Shown: positions 47,678 to 56,217 of the stretch, piece by piece
Layout of the letters: each line of letters opens with the position of its first letter
How positions within the stretch are numbered: the first letter of the stretch is position 1
Origin: Tous-C4FEB sp044356555
GTDB lineage: Bacteria > Verrucomicrobiota > Verrucomicrobiia > Opitutales > Opitutaceae
DNA: 64,000 nt
Direction: 5' to 3'
NCBI GenBank assembly: GCA_044356555.1
Contig: JBIKWB010000002.1
Location: forward strand, 62,001 to 126,000
Made by a program: the position numbers and the translations under genes
The notes under the pieces: generated by a model
Seen by the model: the letters and a program-made list of their open reading frames with translations, nothing else
The model's database searches: none
What the model was told of the DNA's origin: nothing

Positions 47678-47874
47678 CCGTTTAGCGTGCTTTTTACCGG
47701 AGACGGAACGGCCTCACGCGAGGTGACGCCCGGCTCTATGCAAACTATCAGCCGTTCCAGCGGGCGAGCCCCCGTCCACAGTCTTTTGCCTCAAGTGAGG
47801 ATCAGATGGGCCGATAGCCTAAAATTCATGACTGCAGCCACCCCTTCCCGGTGGGTGCCCTGCTTCTTCCCTCT

Positions 47875-49599
47875 ATGTCCCGTATTCTACTTGTAGATCC
47901 CAGCGAGATGGCGAGGAGGACCATGCAAGGTATCCTCGCCCGGGGTGACCATCGTTTCGCGGCGGTGGATAGTGCGGCCCAAGGTTGGAGCTTTCTGCGT
48001 CGCAATCCCGGCACGGACCTCGTCTTCACCGGATTGCAGCTGGAGGGCCGGGGTAACGGCCTCGCTCTCGTGCAAAATCTGCGCGGCAATTCTGTTTTAA
48101 AGCATTTGCCCGTCGTTGTTTACACCGGCCACGCCGACCGCATGTCGGTGCGCAATGCGCTCGCGCTACACGTCCAAAATTTCCTCTACAAACCCTACCA
48201 CGACGACGATATCTTTGCCGAAATCATCAAGGCCGCCGCCGCCCCGTGGCGAAATAACTGTTTCGCCCCGGAGCTCGACGACAGCGCGCGGGATGAACGG
48301 AAACCGCTGCTGACCGAGTTGAATCATGTGCTCGGGCGCGCCCGCGAACCGCTCTGCCGGGCCGCCGAACTGACGGACTTCCTGCCGGTCGCCGACGTGG
48401 TCGCGCCGCTCCGCCGACTGGCCGACGCGGCCGGTGCGACCGTCGTGGACGAGGCTCTGGCCCGGATATCCAAGCTGGCGGGCGAAGGAAAATGGGACCT
48501 CTGGCCCGCCGCGATCGAGGCGTTCGATCTGGCCGCGCTGATCGTAGCCGACCGGCTGGGCGACGAGCGGGCCGTCCCGGATTTTTACACCCCCCGCGAA
48601 ATTTCTGCCGGGGCGGAAGCCGCCGAACGGGCCGAGTGGCTGGCGGCGCCGGCGGCCAATCGCTGCCCGGTCATCCGCTGGGAACAGCTGCAACGGGAGA
48701 TCGACGCTCTGACGTCCTGCCCCGTGATCGACTCGGCGGCGTCTGCGTTCCAGATGATCGCCAACGGCCAACCCTCTTCCCTTAATTCCCTGATGGACCT
48801 CGTCGCCCGCGACCCGGGCCTATCGGCCATGATACTCATCGCGGCGAACCGCGCGCATCCCCCGAAGGAGCAGGATACGGACCGGATCGAGGATGCCCGG
48901 CTCGCCGTCGGTCAGCTTGGCGAGGTGCGCCTCCAGGCGATCGCCGGCAGCATGGCGATCACCGAGGAGCGCATCATGGACCTGCCGCCGGAATTCTGCT
49001 GGCCGCAGTTTTGGACGTTCCAGCGCGGGGTGGCTCGGCTTGCGCAGTTTACCTGCCGAGAGCTGGAGTTCTACAGCCTTGAGCCTGTCGCCCGCACCGC
49101 CGGCCAACTGCACGACCTCGGCAAACTGATCCTCGCCCACCTGCACCCGGCCGGATTTCAGGCGATCTTGGAGCATACGCGGGTGCACCATGTGCCGCTG
49201 CCCGTGGCGGAGATTCTTTTCCTCGGCTGCACCAGCCGGCAGATCGCGACCTATTTCGCGGACCGTTTCGGCCTGTCGCGCCGCTTGGCCAACGTCATGC
49301 GCTGGATCGACGACCCGGCGGTCGCCACCGAGGACGTCAACCTAGTGGCCATAATCTCTTTGGCCCGTGACCTCTGCCACCGGAATCGCGTCGGAGCCTC
49401 TGGGGATATCCTCAGGGAGGCGCCAGGGCCGATTGAAGAGACGGCGGAGTGGCAGATTTTACGCCAGTCCCTCTACCCCGGGTTCAACCTGAAAAAATTC
49501 GAGGCCGCGGTTCAGGTCCACTGCGCCCTGCTGCGGACGGAACTCAGCGGACAAGCGGCTGGCACGGTCGGTGAGATCGCTTCGCACGCTTCGGTCTGA
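47875..49599 (+). CDS. HDOD-domain protein with N-terminal pseudo-receiver
   Basis: A 574-residue regulator starting MSRILLVDPSEMARRTMQGI. Residues 1-125 are a CheY-like receiver, but the phosphoacceptor Asp position is Gly53 (TDLVFTGLQL) while the conserved Thr and Lys regions remain (VVVYTGHAD, FLYKPY). A spacer of about 150 residues is followed by an HDOD domain (residues about 285-490) with LTSCPVIDSAASAFQMIANG, LMDLVARDPGLSAMILIAAN, ARTAGQLHDLGKLILAHLHP and CTSRQIATYFADRFGLS. HDOD proteins are signalling scaffolds for cell-cycle, motility or nucleotide signalling. It lies between parE and parC. Confidence 0.85.
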   Translation: MSRILLVDPSEMARRTMQGILARGDHRFAAVDSAAQGWSFLRRNPGTDLVFTGLQLEGRGNGLALVQNLRGNSVLKHLPVVVYTGHADRMSVRNALALHVQNFLYKPYHDDDIFAEIIKAAAAPWRNNCFAPELDDSARDERKPLLTELNHVLGRAREPLCRAAELTDFLPVADVVAPLRRLADAAGATVVDEALARISKLAGEGKWDLWPAAIEAFDLAALIVADRLGDERAVPDFYTPREISAGAEAAERAEWLAAPAANRCPVIRWEQLQREIDALTSCPVIDSAASAFQMIANGQPSSLNSLMDLVARDPGLSAMILIAANRAHPPKEQDTDRIEDARLAVGQLGEVRLQAIAGSMAITEERIMDLPPEFCWPQFWTFQRGVARLAQFTCRELEFYSLEPVARTAGQLHDLGKLILAHLHPAGFQAILEHTRVHHVPLPVAEILFLGCTSRQIATYFADRFGLSRRLANVMRWIDDPAVATEDVNLVAIISLARDLCHRNRVGASGDILREAPGPIEETAEWQILRQSLYPGFNLKKFEAAVQVHCALLRTELSGQAAGTVGEIASHASV

Positions 49600-49723
49600 G
49601 TATCGCGTGATCGTCCGGTCGCGAGCGGGTAGGGCGCTGTGCTCCTACTTAGGCAAGAGACACCCGGACGGCAGGATTCTGCTCTTGGGGATTTGAAGGT
49701 TAAATGATCCAAGGCTAGCGGGA

Positions 49724-49752
49724 GCTTTATCTGTGCGAAATCATGTGCGAAA
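49724..49752. repeat. 29-bp imperfect direct repeat, copy 1
   Basis: CTTTATCTGTGCGAAATCATG and following bases match 49816-49844 at 26 of 29 positions, spaced 92 bp apart, in the gap upstream of the small-ORF/S41 operon. A regulator-binding or decayed coding repeat is possible. Confidence 0.4.
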
Positions 49753-49815
49753 TTGAAAGGCTTTGGGCGGTGATATGAGGCAGATCAACAGCGAGGAATA
49801 CGACTTTAGGTTCTA

Positions 49816-49844
49816 CTTTATCTGTGCGTAATCGTGGGCGAAAT
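49816..49844. repeat. 29-bp imperfect direct repeat, copy 2
   Basis: This copy ends at the ATG of the small gene at 49843 (CTTTATCTGTGCGTAATC through GCGAAAT). Its position suggests it overlaps the leader of that gene. Confidence 0.4.
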
Positions 49845-50031
49845 GACTCGTCCGCGACACGTCGAATCCGCCGACCGCATCCTCCGTCCACGGGCTGCGC
49901 CGAATGCGCCGTCGTTGCCGGCGGAGGTTTGGAACCGGGTAGCTAACGATCCGCGGGTGTCGGCGGAGTTCGCGGCGATCGCGCGGGCGGCGGGCGCGCA
50001 GGTCGGGCGGATGCGGGAGATTTTCCGATGA
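49843..50031 (+). CDS. Small hypothetical protein coupled to the S41 protease gene
   Basis: A 62-residue protein, MTRPRHVESADRILRPRAAP, then a short conserved-looking acidic/basic helix ending AQVGRMREIFR. It has no signal peptide. Its TGA overlaps the ATG of the next gene (ATGA, 50028-50031), which supports it as a translated ORF. I do not recognise a family. Confidence 0.5.
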   Translation: MTRPRHVESADRILRPRAAPNAPSLPAEVWNRVANDPRVSAEFAAIARAAGAQVGRMREIFR

Positions 50032-51239
50032 AGCGCGCACGGCTCAGGCAGATAGCGGCGCTTGCGGCGGCGGTTTTGGGACTGGCCGGCTGCGCGACGA
50101 TTCCGACCGAGTATCGCGAACCGGCGGCGCTGGCGGCAGAGGCGCGGGCGACGCTCAACCTGCGCGTGTATGATCGGGCGTGGGAGCTGGTGAACGAAAA
50201 GTATTTCGACCGGGAGTTTCTCGGGGTGGACTGGGTGGCGATGCGCGGAAAGTATCGGACTGAGGCGCAGGCGGCGCCGGATGACGCGGGATTGTATCGG
50301 GTGCTGCAAAAACTGTGCGCCGAGTTGCCGCAGTCGCATCTCTCGCCGTTGGCGCCGCGAGACGTCCACGAAATGAGCAGCGATCACCAAGCGGCGGTGG
50401 GTCTGCGTTGGGCGCAGATTGAAGGACAATTTGTGGTGACCGATGTGTTGCCCGACGGCGCGGCGGCGATTGCGGGCGTGCAGGTGGGCTGGGTCGGGCG
50501 CTCGCGTGACGGTCGGCCGATCAATCCCCAGGAGCGCCGCATCAGTCGGCTCGGTCAGCCGGTGACGTTTGAGTTTTTGGATCAGCAGGACCGGCTCGTG
50601 ACCATGACGCTGGAGCCCCGGCTGCTCGATTTTGACCGGCAGGTCGCGCGGGAGCTGCCCGGGGGTTTCCGTTATCTGCGTTTCGACAGTTTTAGTTTCG
50701 CGAATCTGCGTTGGTTGAGCGCGGAGTTGAAGGCCCACCGCGCCGCGCCGGGTGTGGTGGTGGACCTGCGGCAGAATCTTGGGGGAATGGTGGCGGCGAA
50801 TTCGATGGCGGTGCAGGAATTCTTCGACCGGCGTGAACCCGTGCCCATGGGACGGTTTGTGCGGCGAGATGGCAAAGAGCGCGAATCGATTGGCTTCGCG
50901 CTGCTTTCGGCGCGCTATGCCGGCCGCGTGGCGGTGTTGATCGGACCGGGTTCGGCCAGTGCGTCGGAGATTTTCGCGCACGTCATGAAGAATGAGAAAC
51001 GCGCGACAGTGATCGGCCGGCGCACGGCGGGGGCGGTGATCGTTTCGCGGTTTTACGGTCTGCCGGGCGGCGGGCGGTTACAGATTCCGATTCAGGAATA
51101 CATCGGCGTGGATGGCGAACGGCTCGAAGGGCGCGGCGTCGAGCCGGATGTCGCGGTGCCCGCGGCGACGTTGGCCGACTGGCGGGCAGGGCGCGATCCC
51201 GAGTTGGAGACGGCCTTGGCGGTGTTGGCGGAGCTCTGA
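50028..51239 (+). CDS. S41-family lipoprotein protease (tricorn-like active site)
   Basis: A 403-residue protein with a lipoprotein signal (LAAAVLGLAGC, lipobox LAGC). A S41 peptidase core follows: LPQSHLSPLAP, a PDZ-like segment (VVTDVLPDGAAAIAGVQVGW), VVVDLRQNLGGMVAANSM, and the nucleophile Ser in GPGSASASEIFAHVM (Ser311). The Lys of the CtpA-type TFGKG motif is Ala336 (TAGA), so it is not a Ser-Lys CtpA enzyme; the upstream Ser-His pair (QSH) fits tricorn-like S41B members. It would be an outer-membrane or periplasmic lipoprotein protease. Confidence 0.82.
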   Translation: MKRARLRQIAALAAAVLGLAGCATIPTEYREPAALAAEARATLNLRVYDRAWELVNEKYFDREFLGVDWVAMRGKYRTEAQAAPDDAGLYRVLQKLCAELPQSHLSPLAPRDVHEMSSDHQAAVGLRWAQIEGQFVVTDVLPDGAAAIAGVQVGWVGRSRDGRPINPQERRISRLGQPVTFEFLDQQDRLVTMTLEPRLLDFDRQVARELPGGFRYLRFDSFSFANLRWLSAELKAHRAAPGVVVDLRQNLGGMVAANSMAVQEFFDRREPVPMGRFVRRDGKERESIGFALLSARYAGRVAVLIGPGSASASEIFAHVMKNEKRATVIGRRTAGAVIVSRFYGLPGGGRLQIPIQEYIGVDGERLEGRGVEPDVAVPAATLADWRAGRDPELETALAVLAEL

Positions 51240-51309
51240 TACTACGTGACGTTAACCCCGCTAAGGATGCCCTTGACCTCAACTTGGAGGTGAACATCAA
51301 CTTCAACTC

Positions 51310-51585
51310 ATGAGGACCATTTCAGCCGTCGATTTGCGCAACGATTTGGAGGGCATAGTGAAATCTCTCCGAAGGGGTGAACGCATGGAGCTTACTTATC
51401 GGGGTGAAAAAGTGGCCGATTTGATCCCGCCGGCACCGAAAGCGGCCAACGAAAAGGCGCTCGCGGCCTTGCGGCGGGCGTGGGACATCACCAGCCAGAT
51501 TCCTGATTATGAGCGACGTTCCGAGGCTTACCTGAAGGAATTGCGCGAGGATCAGCGGGCTTTTGGTGACCGGACGGCCTCATGA
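51310..51585 (+). CDS. Phd/YefM-type antitoxin
   Basis: A 91-residue protein. MRTISAVDLRNDLEGIVKSL followed by RRGERMELTYRGEKVADLIP is the Phd/YefM DNA-binding N-terminus; the C-terminal half (ALRRAWDITSQIPDYERRSE) is the toxin-binding tail. Its TGA overlaps the ATG of the PIN toxin gene (51582). It would repress its own operon. Confidence 0.85.
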   Translation: MRTISAVDLRNDLEGIVKSLRRGERMELTYRGEKVADLIPPAPKAANEKALAALRRAWDITSQIPDYERRSEAYLKELREDQRAFGDRTAS

Positions 51586-51959
51586 TTCACCTGGATGCGA
51601 ATTTCCTGATCGCCGGCGTCAATCGGAACACCAGCGAGGCCCGGGCGATTGAGCAATGGCTGCAACGCGGCGAGTCGATTGCGTGTTCCACCATCACTTG
51701 GAGCGAGTTTCTCAACGGTCCGGTGTTGCCCGCGCAGATCGCCACCGCGCGCGAATTTCTCACGGGCGGTTGCGCCGATTTCGAGGAAGCCAATGCCGCC
51801 CGCGCCGCGGATTTGTTCAACCGCACGGGTCGCTCGCGTCGGCTCAAGTTCGATTGCCTGATCGCGGCCAGCGCGATCGTCGCCGGCGCCGAATTCGCCA
51901 CGCGCAATGTCGCCGATTTCCAGCTTTTCGTGCCGCACGGTCTCGTCCTCGCTACCTGA
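51582..51959 (+). CDS. VapC-like PIN-domain toxin
   Basis: A 125-residue PIN nuclease. The acidic residues are Asp in MIHLDANFLI, Glu in TWSEFLN, Asp in LKFDCLIAASA and Asp in NVADFQLF, which is the usual VapC pattern for metal-dependent RNA cleavage. It forms an overlapping pair with the Phd-type antitoxin and ends 12 bp before parC. Confidence 0.87.
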   Translation: MIHLDANFLIAGVNRNTSEARAIEQWLQRGESIACSTITWSEFLNGPVLPAQIATAREFLTGGCADFEEANAARAADLFNRTGRSRRLKFDCLIAASAIVAGAEFATRNVADFQLFVPHGLVLAT

Positions 51960-51971
51960 TTCCCTTTCGCA

Positions 51972-54074
51972 ATGCCCAAGAAGAAAACGTCCAAGCCTTC
52001 CGATCAATCCGAGTTGCCGTTGTCCAGTGAACCGGCCGCGGGACCGACGCCGGTTCCTCCCGTCCCGACGGAAGCGGTGGCCTTGAGCGAGGAGCCCGCG
52101 CCCGCCGCACTCGAAGTGGCCAAGGTCCCGGAGAAAAATTCGCCCGATGCGCCGCTCGTGAAGCACTACCGCTCGTGGTTTCTCGACTACGCGAGCTACG
52201 TGATCCTCGACCGCGCCGTGCCGCACATCGACGACGGGCTGAAGCCGGTCCAGCGCCGAATCCTCCACACGCTATGGGACATGGACGACGGGCGTTTTCA
52301 CAAGGTCGCCAACGTCGTCGGCCGCGCGATGTCGCTCCACCCGCACGGCGACGCCTCCATCGGTGCCGCGCTCGTCGGCATTGCGCAACGCGCGTTCCTG
52401 ATCGAGCCGCAGGGTAATTTTGGCAATACGCTCACGGGCGACGATGCGGCGGCGCCCCGTTACATCGAGGCGCGCCTGACAAATTTTGCGAAGGACGTGC
52501 TCTTCAATCCCAAGACCACCACCTGGCAGCTCAGCTATGACGGCCGCGCGCAGGAGCCGGTGTCGTTGCCCGCAAAGTTTCCCATCGTCTTGCTCGAGGG
52601 CGCCGAGGGCATCGCGGTCGGTCTCGCGACGAAGATTCTCCCGCACAATTTCAACGACCTCTGCCGCGCCGCGATCAACCATCTGCAGGGAAAAACATTC
52701 CGCATTTACCCGGATTTCCCGACGGGCGGCATCGCCGACTTCGCCGACTACAACGACGGCGAGCGCGGCGGAAAGGTAAAGGTCCGCGCCAAGATCGAGG
52801 CGCGTTCGAAGTATCTGCTCGCGATCACCGAATTGCCCTACGGCGCGACGACCGAGTCGCTCATCGAGTCGATCCTCGCCGCCAACGCGAAGGGCAAAAT
52901 CAAGATCAAGCACGTGGACGACAACACGGCCGACGCCGTGGAAATCCTTGTGCACCTGCCCGCCGGCGCCGACGCGGAGAAGATCATCCAGCAGCTCTAC
53001 GTGTTCACGAATTGTCAGTTGGCGCTCTCGCCGGCGGCCTGCGTGATTGAGGACGACAAGCCGCAATTCCTCGGCGTGAAAGAAATCCTGCGCCGCAGCG
53101 TGGACAAGACCAAGGCGCTGCTGAAGCGCGAGCTGGAGATCCGCCTCGGCGAGCTCGAGCAGCAGTGGCATTGGGACTCGTTGGAGCGGATTTTCATCGA
53201 GGAACGCATCTACCGCCGCATCGAGAAATCGAAGACTTGGGAAGAAGTAATCTCCGAAATTCGCGAGGGGCTGAAGCCGTTTCTGAAGCAACTGCGCCGC
53301 GACGTGATCGACGACGACATCGCGCGCCTCACCGAGATCCGCATCAAGCGCATCTCCGCCTACAACCGCTTCCAGGCCGACGAGGCCATGAAGAAGACCG
53401 AGGCCGAAATGAAGGAGGTTAAGCACCACCTCAAGCACCTCACCGATTACGCCGTGAAGTGGTTCGAGACGCTCCAGGAAAAATACGGCAAGGGCCACAA
53501 GCGCCGCACGACCTACGACGAAATCGAGCAGATCAACGCCGCGCAGGTCGTCTCCGTGAACCAGCGGCTCTACGTTAACCGCGAGGAAGGCTTCATCGGC
53601 CTCAACTGGCGGCAACACGAGTTCGTTCAGGAATGCTCGGTGCTCGACAGCGCGCTCTGCCTCATGGGCGACGGCTCGCTCAAGGTCACCAAGGTGGCCG
53701 ACAAGGTTTTCATGGGCCGCAACATCATCCATTGCGCGATCATCCCGGCCGACGGGGACAAGAATTTCTATACGATGGTCTATCAGGATGGTGCGTCGGG
53801 GAAGGCGTTCGCCAAGCGCTTCCAAATCGGCGGACTTTCGCGCGACAAACTTTATCCGCTGGTACCGAGCGAAGGCTCGAAGGTGCTCTACCTCGACGTG
53901 AGTCCGACCGAGAAAGCGATGCCGCAGAAGCTGCACGTTTCCCTCGACGGCCGCGGGGGTGCGCGCGTGCGCGAACTCGACTTCGACCTCGCGCCGGTGC
54001 CCGTCAGCAGCCGCAGCGCGAAGGGCCTCACGATCACCAAGTGGAATGTGAAAGGCGTGAAGCGGATCAACTGA
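51972..54074 (+). CDS. parC: Type IIA topoisomerase A subunit (ParC-like)
   Basis: A 700-residue subunit. An acidic/Pro-rich N-terminal extension of about 55 residues precedes the breakage-reunion domain: SYVILDRAVPHIDDGLKPVQ, SLHPHGDASIGAALVGIAQR, and the catalytic Tyr164 in APRYIEARLT. A coiled C-terminal part (KKTEAEMKEVKHHLKHLTDY) and a shortened beta-pinwheel domain follow. With parE it makes topoisomerase IV. The N-terminal extension is unusual and likely disordered. Confidence 0.92.
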   Translation: MPKKKTSKPSDQSELPLSSEPAAGPTPVPPVPTEAVALSEEPAPAALEVAKVPEKNSPDAPLVKHYRSWFLDYASYVILDRAVPHIDDGLKPVQRRILHTLWDMDDGRFHKVANVVGRAMSLHPHGDASIGAALVGIAQRAFLIEPQGNFGNTLTGDDAAAPRYIEARLTNFAKDVLFNPKTTTWQLSYDGRAQEPVSLPAKFPIVLLEGAEGIAVGLATKILPHNFNDLCRAAINHLQGKTFRIYPDFPTGGIADFADYNDGERGGKVKVRAKIEARSKYLLAITELPYGATTESLIESILAANAKGKIKIKHVDDNTADAVEILVHLPAGADAEKIIQQLYVFTNCQLALSPAACVIEDDKPQFLGVKEILRRSVDKTKALLKRELEIRLGELEQQWHWDSLERIFIEERIYRRIEKSKTWEEVISEIREGLKPFLKQLRRDVIDDDIARLTEIRIKRISAYNRFQADEAMKKTEAEMKEVKHHLKHLTDYAVKWFETLQEKYGKGHKRRTTYDEIEQINAAQVVSVNQRLYVNREEGFIGLNWRQHEFVQECSVLDSALCLMGDGSLKVTKVADKVFMGRNIIHCAIIPADGDKNFYTMVYQDGASGKAFAKRFQIGGLSRDKLYPLVPSEGSKVLYLDVSPTEKAMPQKLHVSLDGRGGARVRELDFDLAPVPVSSRSAKGLTITKWNVKGVKRIN

Positions 54075-54231
54075 CCGCCGTCCAAGAAGAGAGCGGCGAT
54101 CACATCCAATCCATTCTCGCCGAGAACAGTTTCAAGGCGACGGTCCGATTCCGGCACCTGCAAAGGCAAACTGCAGCTTGAGCGCGCTTGATTCGCCACC
54201 TTCGCCCCCGGCGGCGCCGAGGCGGCGTGAT

Positions 54232-55944
54232 TTACTTCTGCGGCGGAGTCGGCGGGCGATGCCACTCAGCCTTTGGCACGAGGACGGGGGATTGGGGCTG
54301 GGTGGAAAAGTTGGGCGACATAATCTGAATGCCGTTTTCGTTGAAGACGTCCTGAATGTGGCCGTGCAAACGCGACAGCACATCGCCGCGGCGCTCGGCG
54401 GATTCGACCAACGCCGTCAGCTCGTAGCGCACGTAAAAATCTTCGAGCGCCGTTTGCAGCACGGTCGGTTCCGGCGCGTTGAGCAGGCCCTCGGTCCGGT
54501 CGGCGGCGGTCTTCAGCATGGCCTCGACCAGCCGCCAGGGGGCGTCGTAGCCGATCGTGACTCCCGTGGTGACGGCGACGCCTTTCGTCGGGCCGCGCGA
54601 GTGATTGCGGACGGCCGAGCTGATGAGCATCGCGTTGGGAATGGTCACTTCCTCGCGGGTTCGGGTCACGACCTTCGTTGACAGCATCCCGACTTCCCGC
54701 ACCACGCCGCTGATTTCGCCGACGGTGATGTGGTCGCCGGTGCGCACCGAACGGGAATAAATGGCGGCGAGCCCGCCGATGATTTGGCCCACAAAGCCAG
54801 AGCCTCCCAGCGTGACCATCAGGCCGATCAGGACCGAGATGCCGCGGAACGCCTCGGAATGAGAACCGGGCAGGTAGGGATATGCCACCGTCGCGGCGAA
54901 GATCCACATTCCGATCACCAGCAGGCGGCGGGTCGCACGGGCCGACTCGGGATCAAGCAAGCCGGTGGCAGCTCTGCCCGATTCAATGGTGGAAAACCAT
55001 CCGCCGAGGACACGGGTCATCCCGCGGGTCACAAAAAAGATGATGAGCACCGAGAGCAGGTTGGGGATTTCTTGCACCGCGCTTTGGGTCAGGCCGGAAG
55101 CGGCGTCGATGAACAAATCCTGCATCTGCTCCGCCCATGGCCGCGTGTAGGGGAAGCGGTTCAAGGAAAACGTCGCGGCCACGTAGCCGGCGGCGAGCAC
55201 GAGGCCAAGCGCTAGAATCCGACAGCCGAAATCGACCAAGTTGAATACGATCGTGCCCGCGTCGTGGCCGACGATTCTGATTCTGCGACCGGCACGGTGA
55301 AGACGAGCGTGGATGCCCGCGATGGTTCGGGCGCGAAGCCGCGCTACGCCCAGCCAAAAGAAGGCGAAGAGTGTGAGCGCGACAAAGGCTTCGGCCAAGC
55401 TGCGGATAATGCGGGTTAAGCTTTGTTGCTCCGCGTGATCGGCGATCAATTGATTGAGCAGGCTTCTGGTGCGCTCGGCGGCTTCCGCCAAGGTCTCGCC
55501 GGAGGCGGGGTTCAAATCCGCTGCGGTGAGAGCGAAAATGAGATGGGGGCCGGCGTAGAATCGGACGCTGGGCTGGCCGGCGAGTTCGGTGAACTGCGCC
55601 CGGATAGTCTGGAAACTGCGGTCTTCGAGCAGGAATTCGATGCGCGCCATCGCGGCGGCTGCGCGGATTTTGGGATCGGGAAAATCCAGCGAGGAACGAA
55701 ATTGCGCCAAGGAGCGGTTCCAGATGATGACGTCAACGGCACCGGCTGCGGCGGAGGTATTGCTGGCGCCAATCAGCGTGGCCGCTGGGCCCTCGGTGGT
55801 GGCCCGGACGGTATCGTTGCTCGGTACGAGGGTGGGAGTTCGGAAAGGCGCCGCGGCCTGGGTTGCCTCGGCGGCCGTGAGCGAGGTAGTCGAGCTCATG
55901 AGCAACCCAAAGCAGGCCAGTAAGCGGGGAAGAAGGCGCACCAT
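54232..55944 (-). CDS. MscS-family mechanosensitive ion channel with signal peptide
   Basis: About 570 residues from the ATG at 55944 (a further in-frame start lies upstream). A signal peptide and a 150-residue periplasmic region precede about five membrane helices. The MscS pore and beta domain are IGLMVTLGGSGFVGQIIGGL, RTGDHITVGEISGVVREVGM and VTIPNAMLISSAVRNHSRGP. It would release osmolytes on hypo-osmotic shock. The large periplasmic N-terminus is larger than in small MscS channels. Confidence 0.88.
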   Translation of the reverse strand: MVRLLPRLLACFGLLMSSTTSLTAAEATQAAAPFRTPTLVPSNDTVRATTEGPAATLIGASNTSAAAGAVDVIIWNRSLAQFRSSLDFPDPKIRAAAAMARIEFLLEDRSFQTIRAQFTELAGQPSVRFYAGPHLIFALTAADLNPASGETLAEAAERTRSLLNQLIADHAEQQSLTRIIRSLAEAFVALTLFAFFWLGVARLRARTIAGIHARLHRAGRRIRIVGHDAGTIVFNLVDFGCRILALGLVLAAGYVAATFSLNRFPYTRPWAEQMQDLFIDAASGLTQSAVQEIPNLLSVLIIFFVTRGMTRVLGGWFSTIESGRAATGLLDPESARATRRLLVIGMWIFAATVAYPYLPGSHSEAFRGISVLIGLMVTLGGSGFVGQIIGGLAAIYSRSVRTGDHITVGEISGVVREVGMLSTKVVTRTREEVTIPNAMLISSAVRNHSRGPTKGVAVTTGVTIGYDAPWRLVEAMLKTAADRTEGLLNAPEPTVLQTALEDFYVRYELTALVESAERRGDVLSRLHGHIQDVFNENGIQIMSPNFSTQPQSPVLVPKAEWHRPPTPPQK

Positions 55945-56217
55945 AAGATTTACCGATGAAGGTGCGCGAACACCGAAGTGGGTCAATCCTGCGAGGTTAG
56001 GTCATCGGGAGGAAAGATGCAAAAGGGGTTTAGGTCGTGGAACCCGACCCAACGCAGCCCAGCGCTGAGACGGGGAGAGACCCAGTCAGACGTGGACGCG
56101 CAAGACGTCGAATTCGCTGGGGAAATCACCCGGCTGGGCGAGCTGGCGAGTGGGCGGATTAAAGACCGCCGTGCTCTTGAGATTTGGTCATGGACCCCGA
56201 GATTAGGTCGGTCGGAG

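Noticed and set aside
52272..53936. 554-codon minus-strand frame over parC
   Set aside because: Antisense shadow; codon-position GC pattern belongs to parC.
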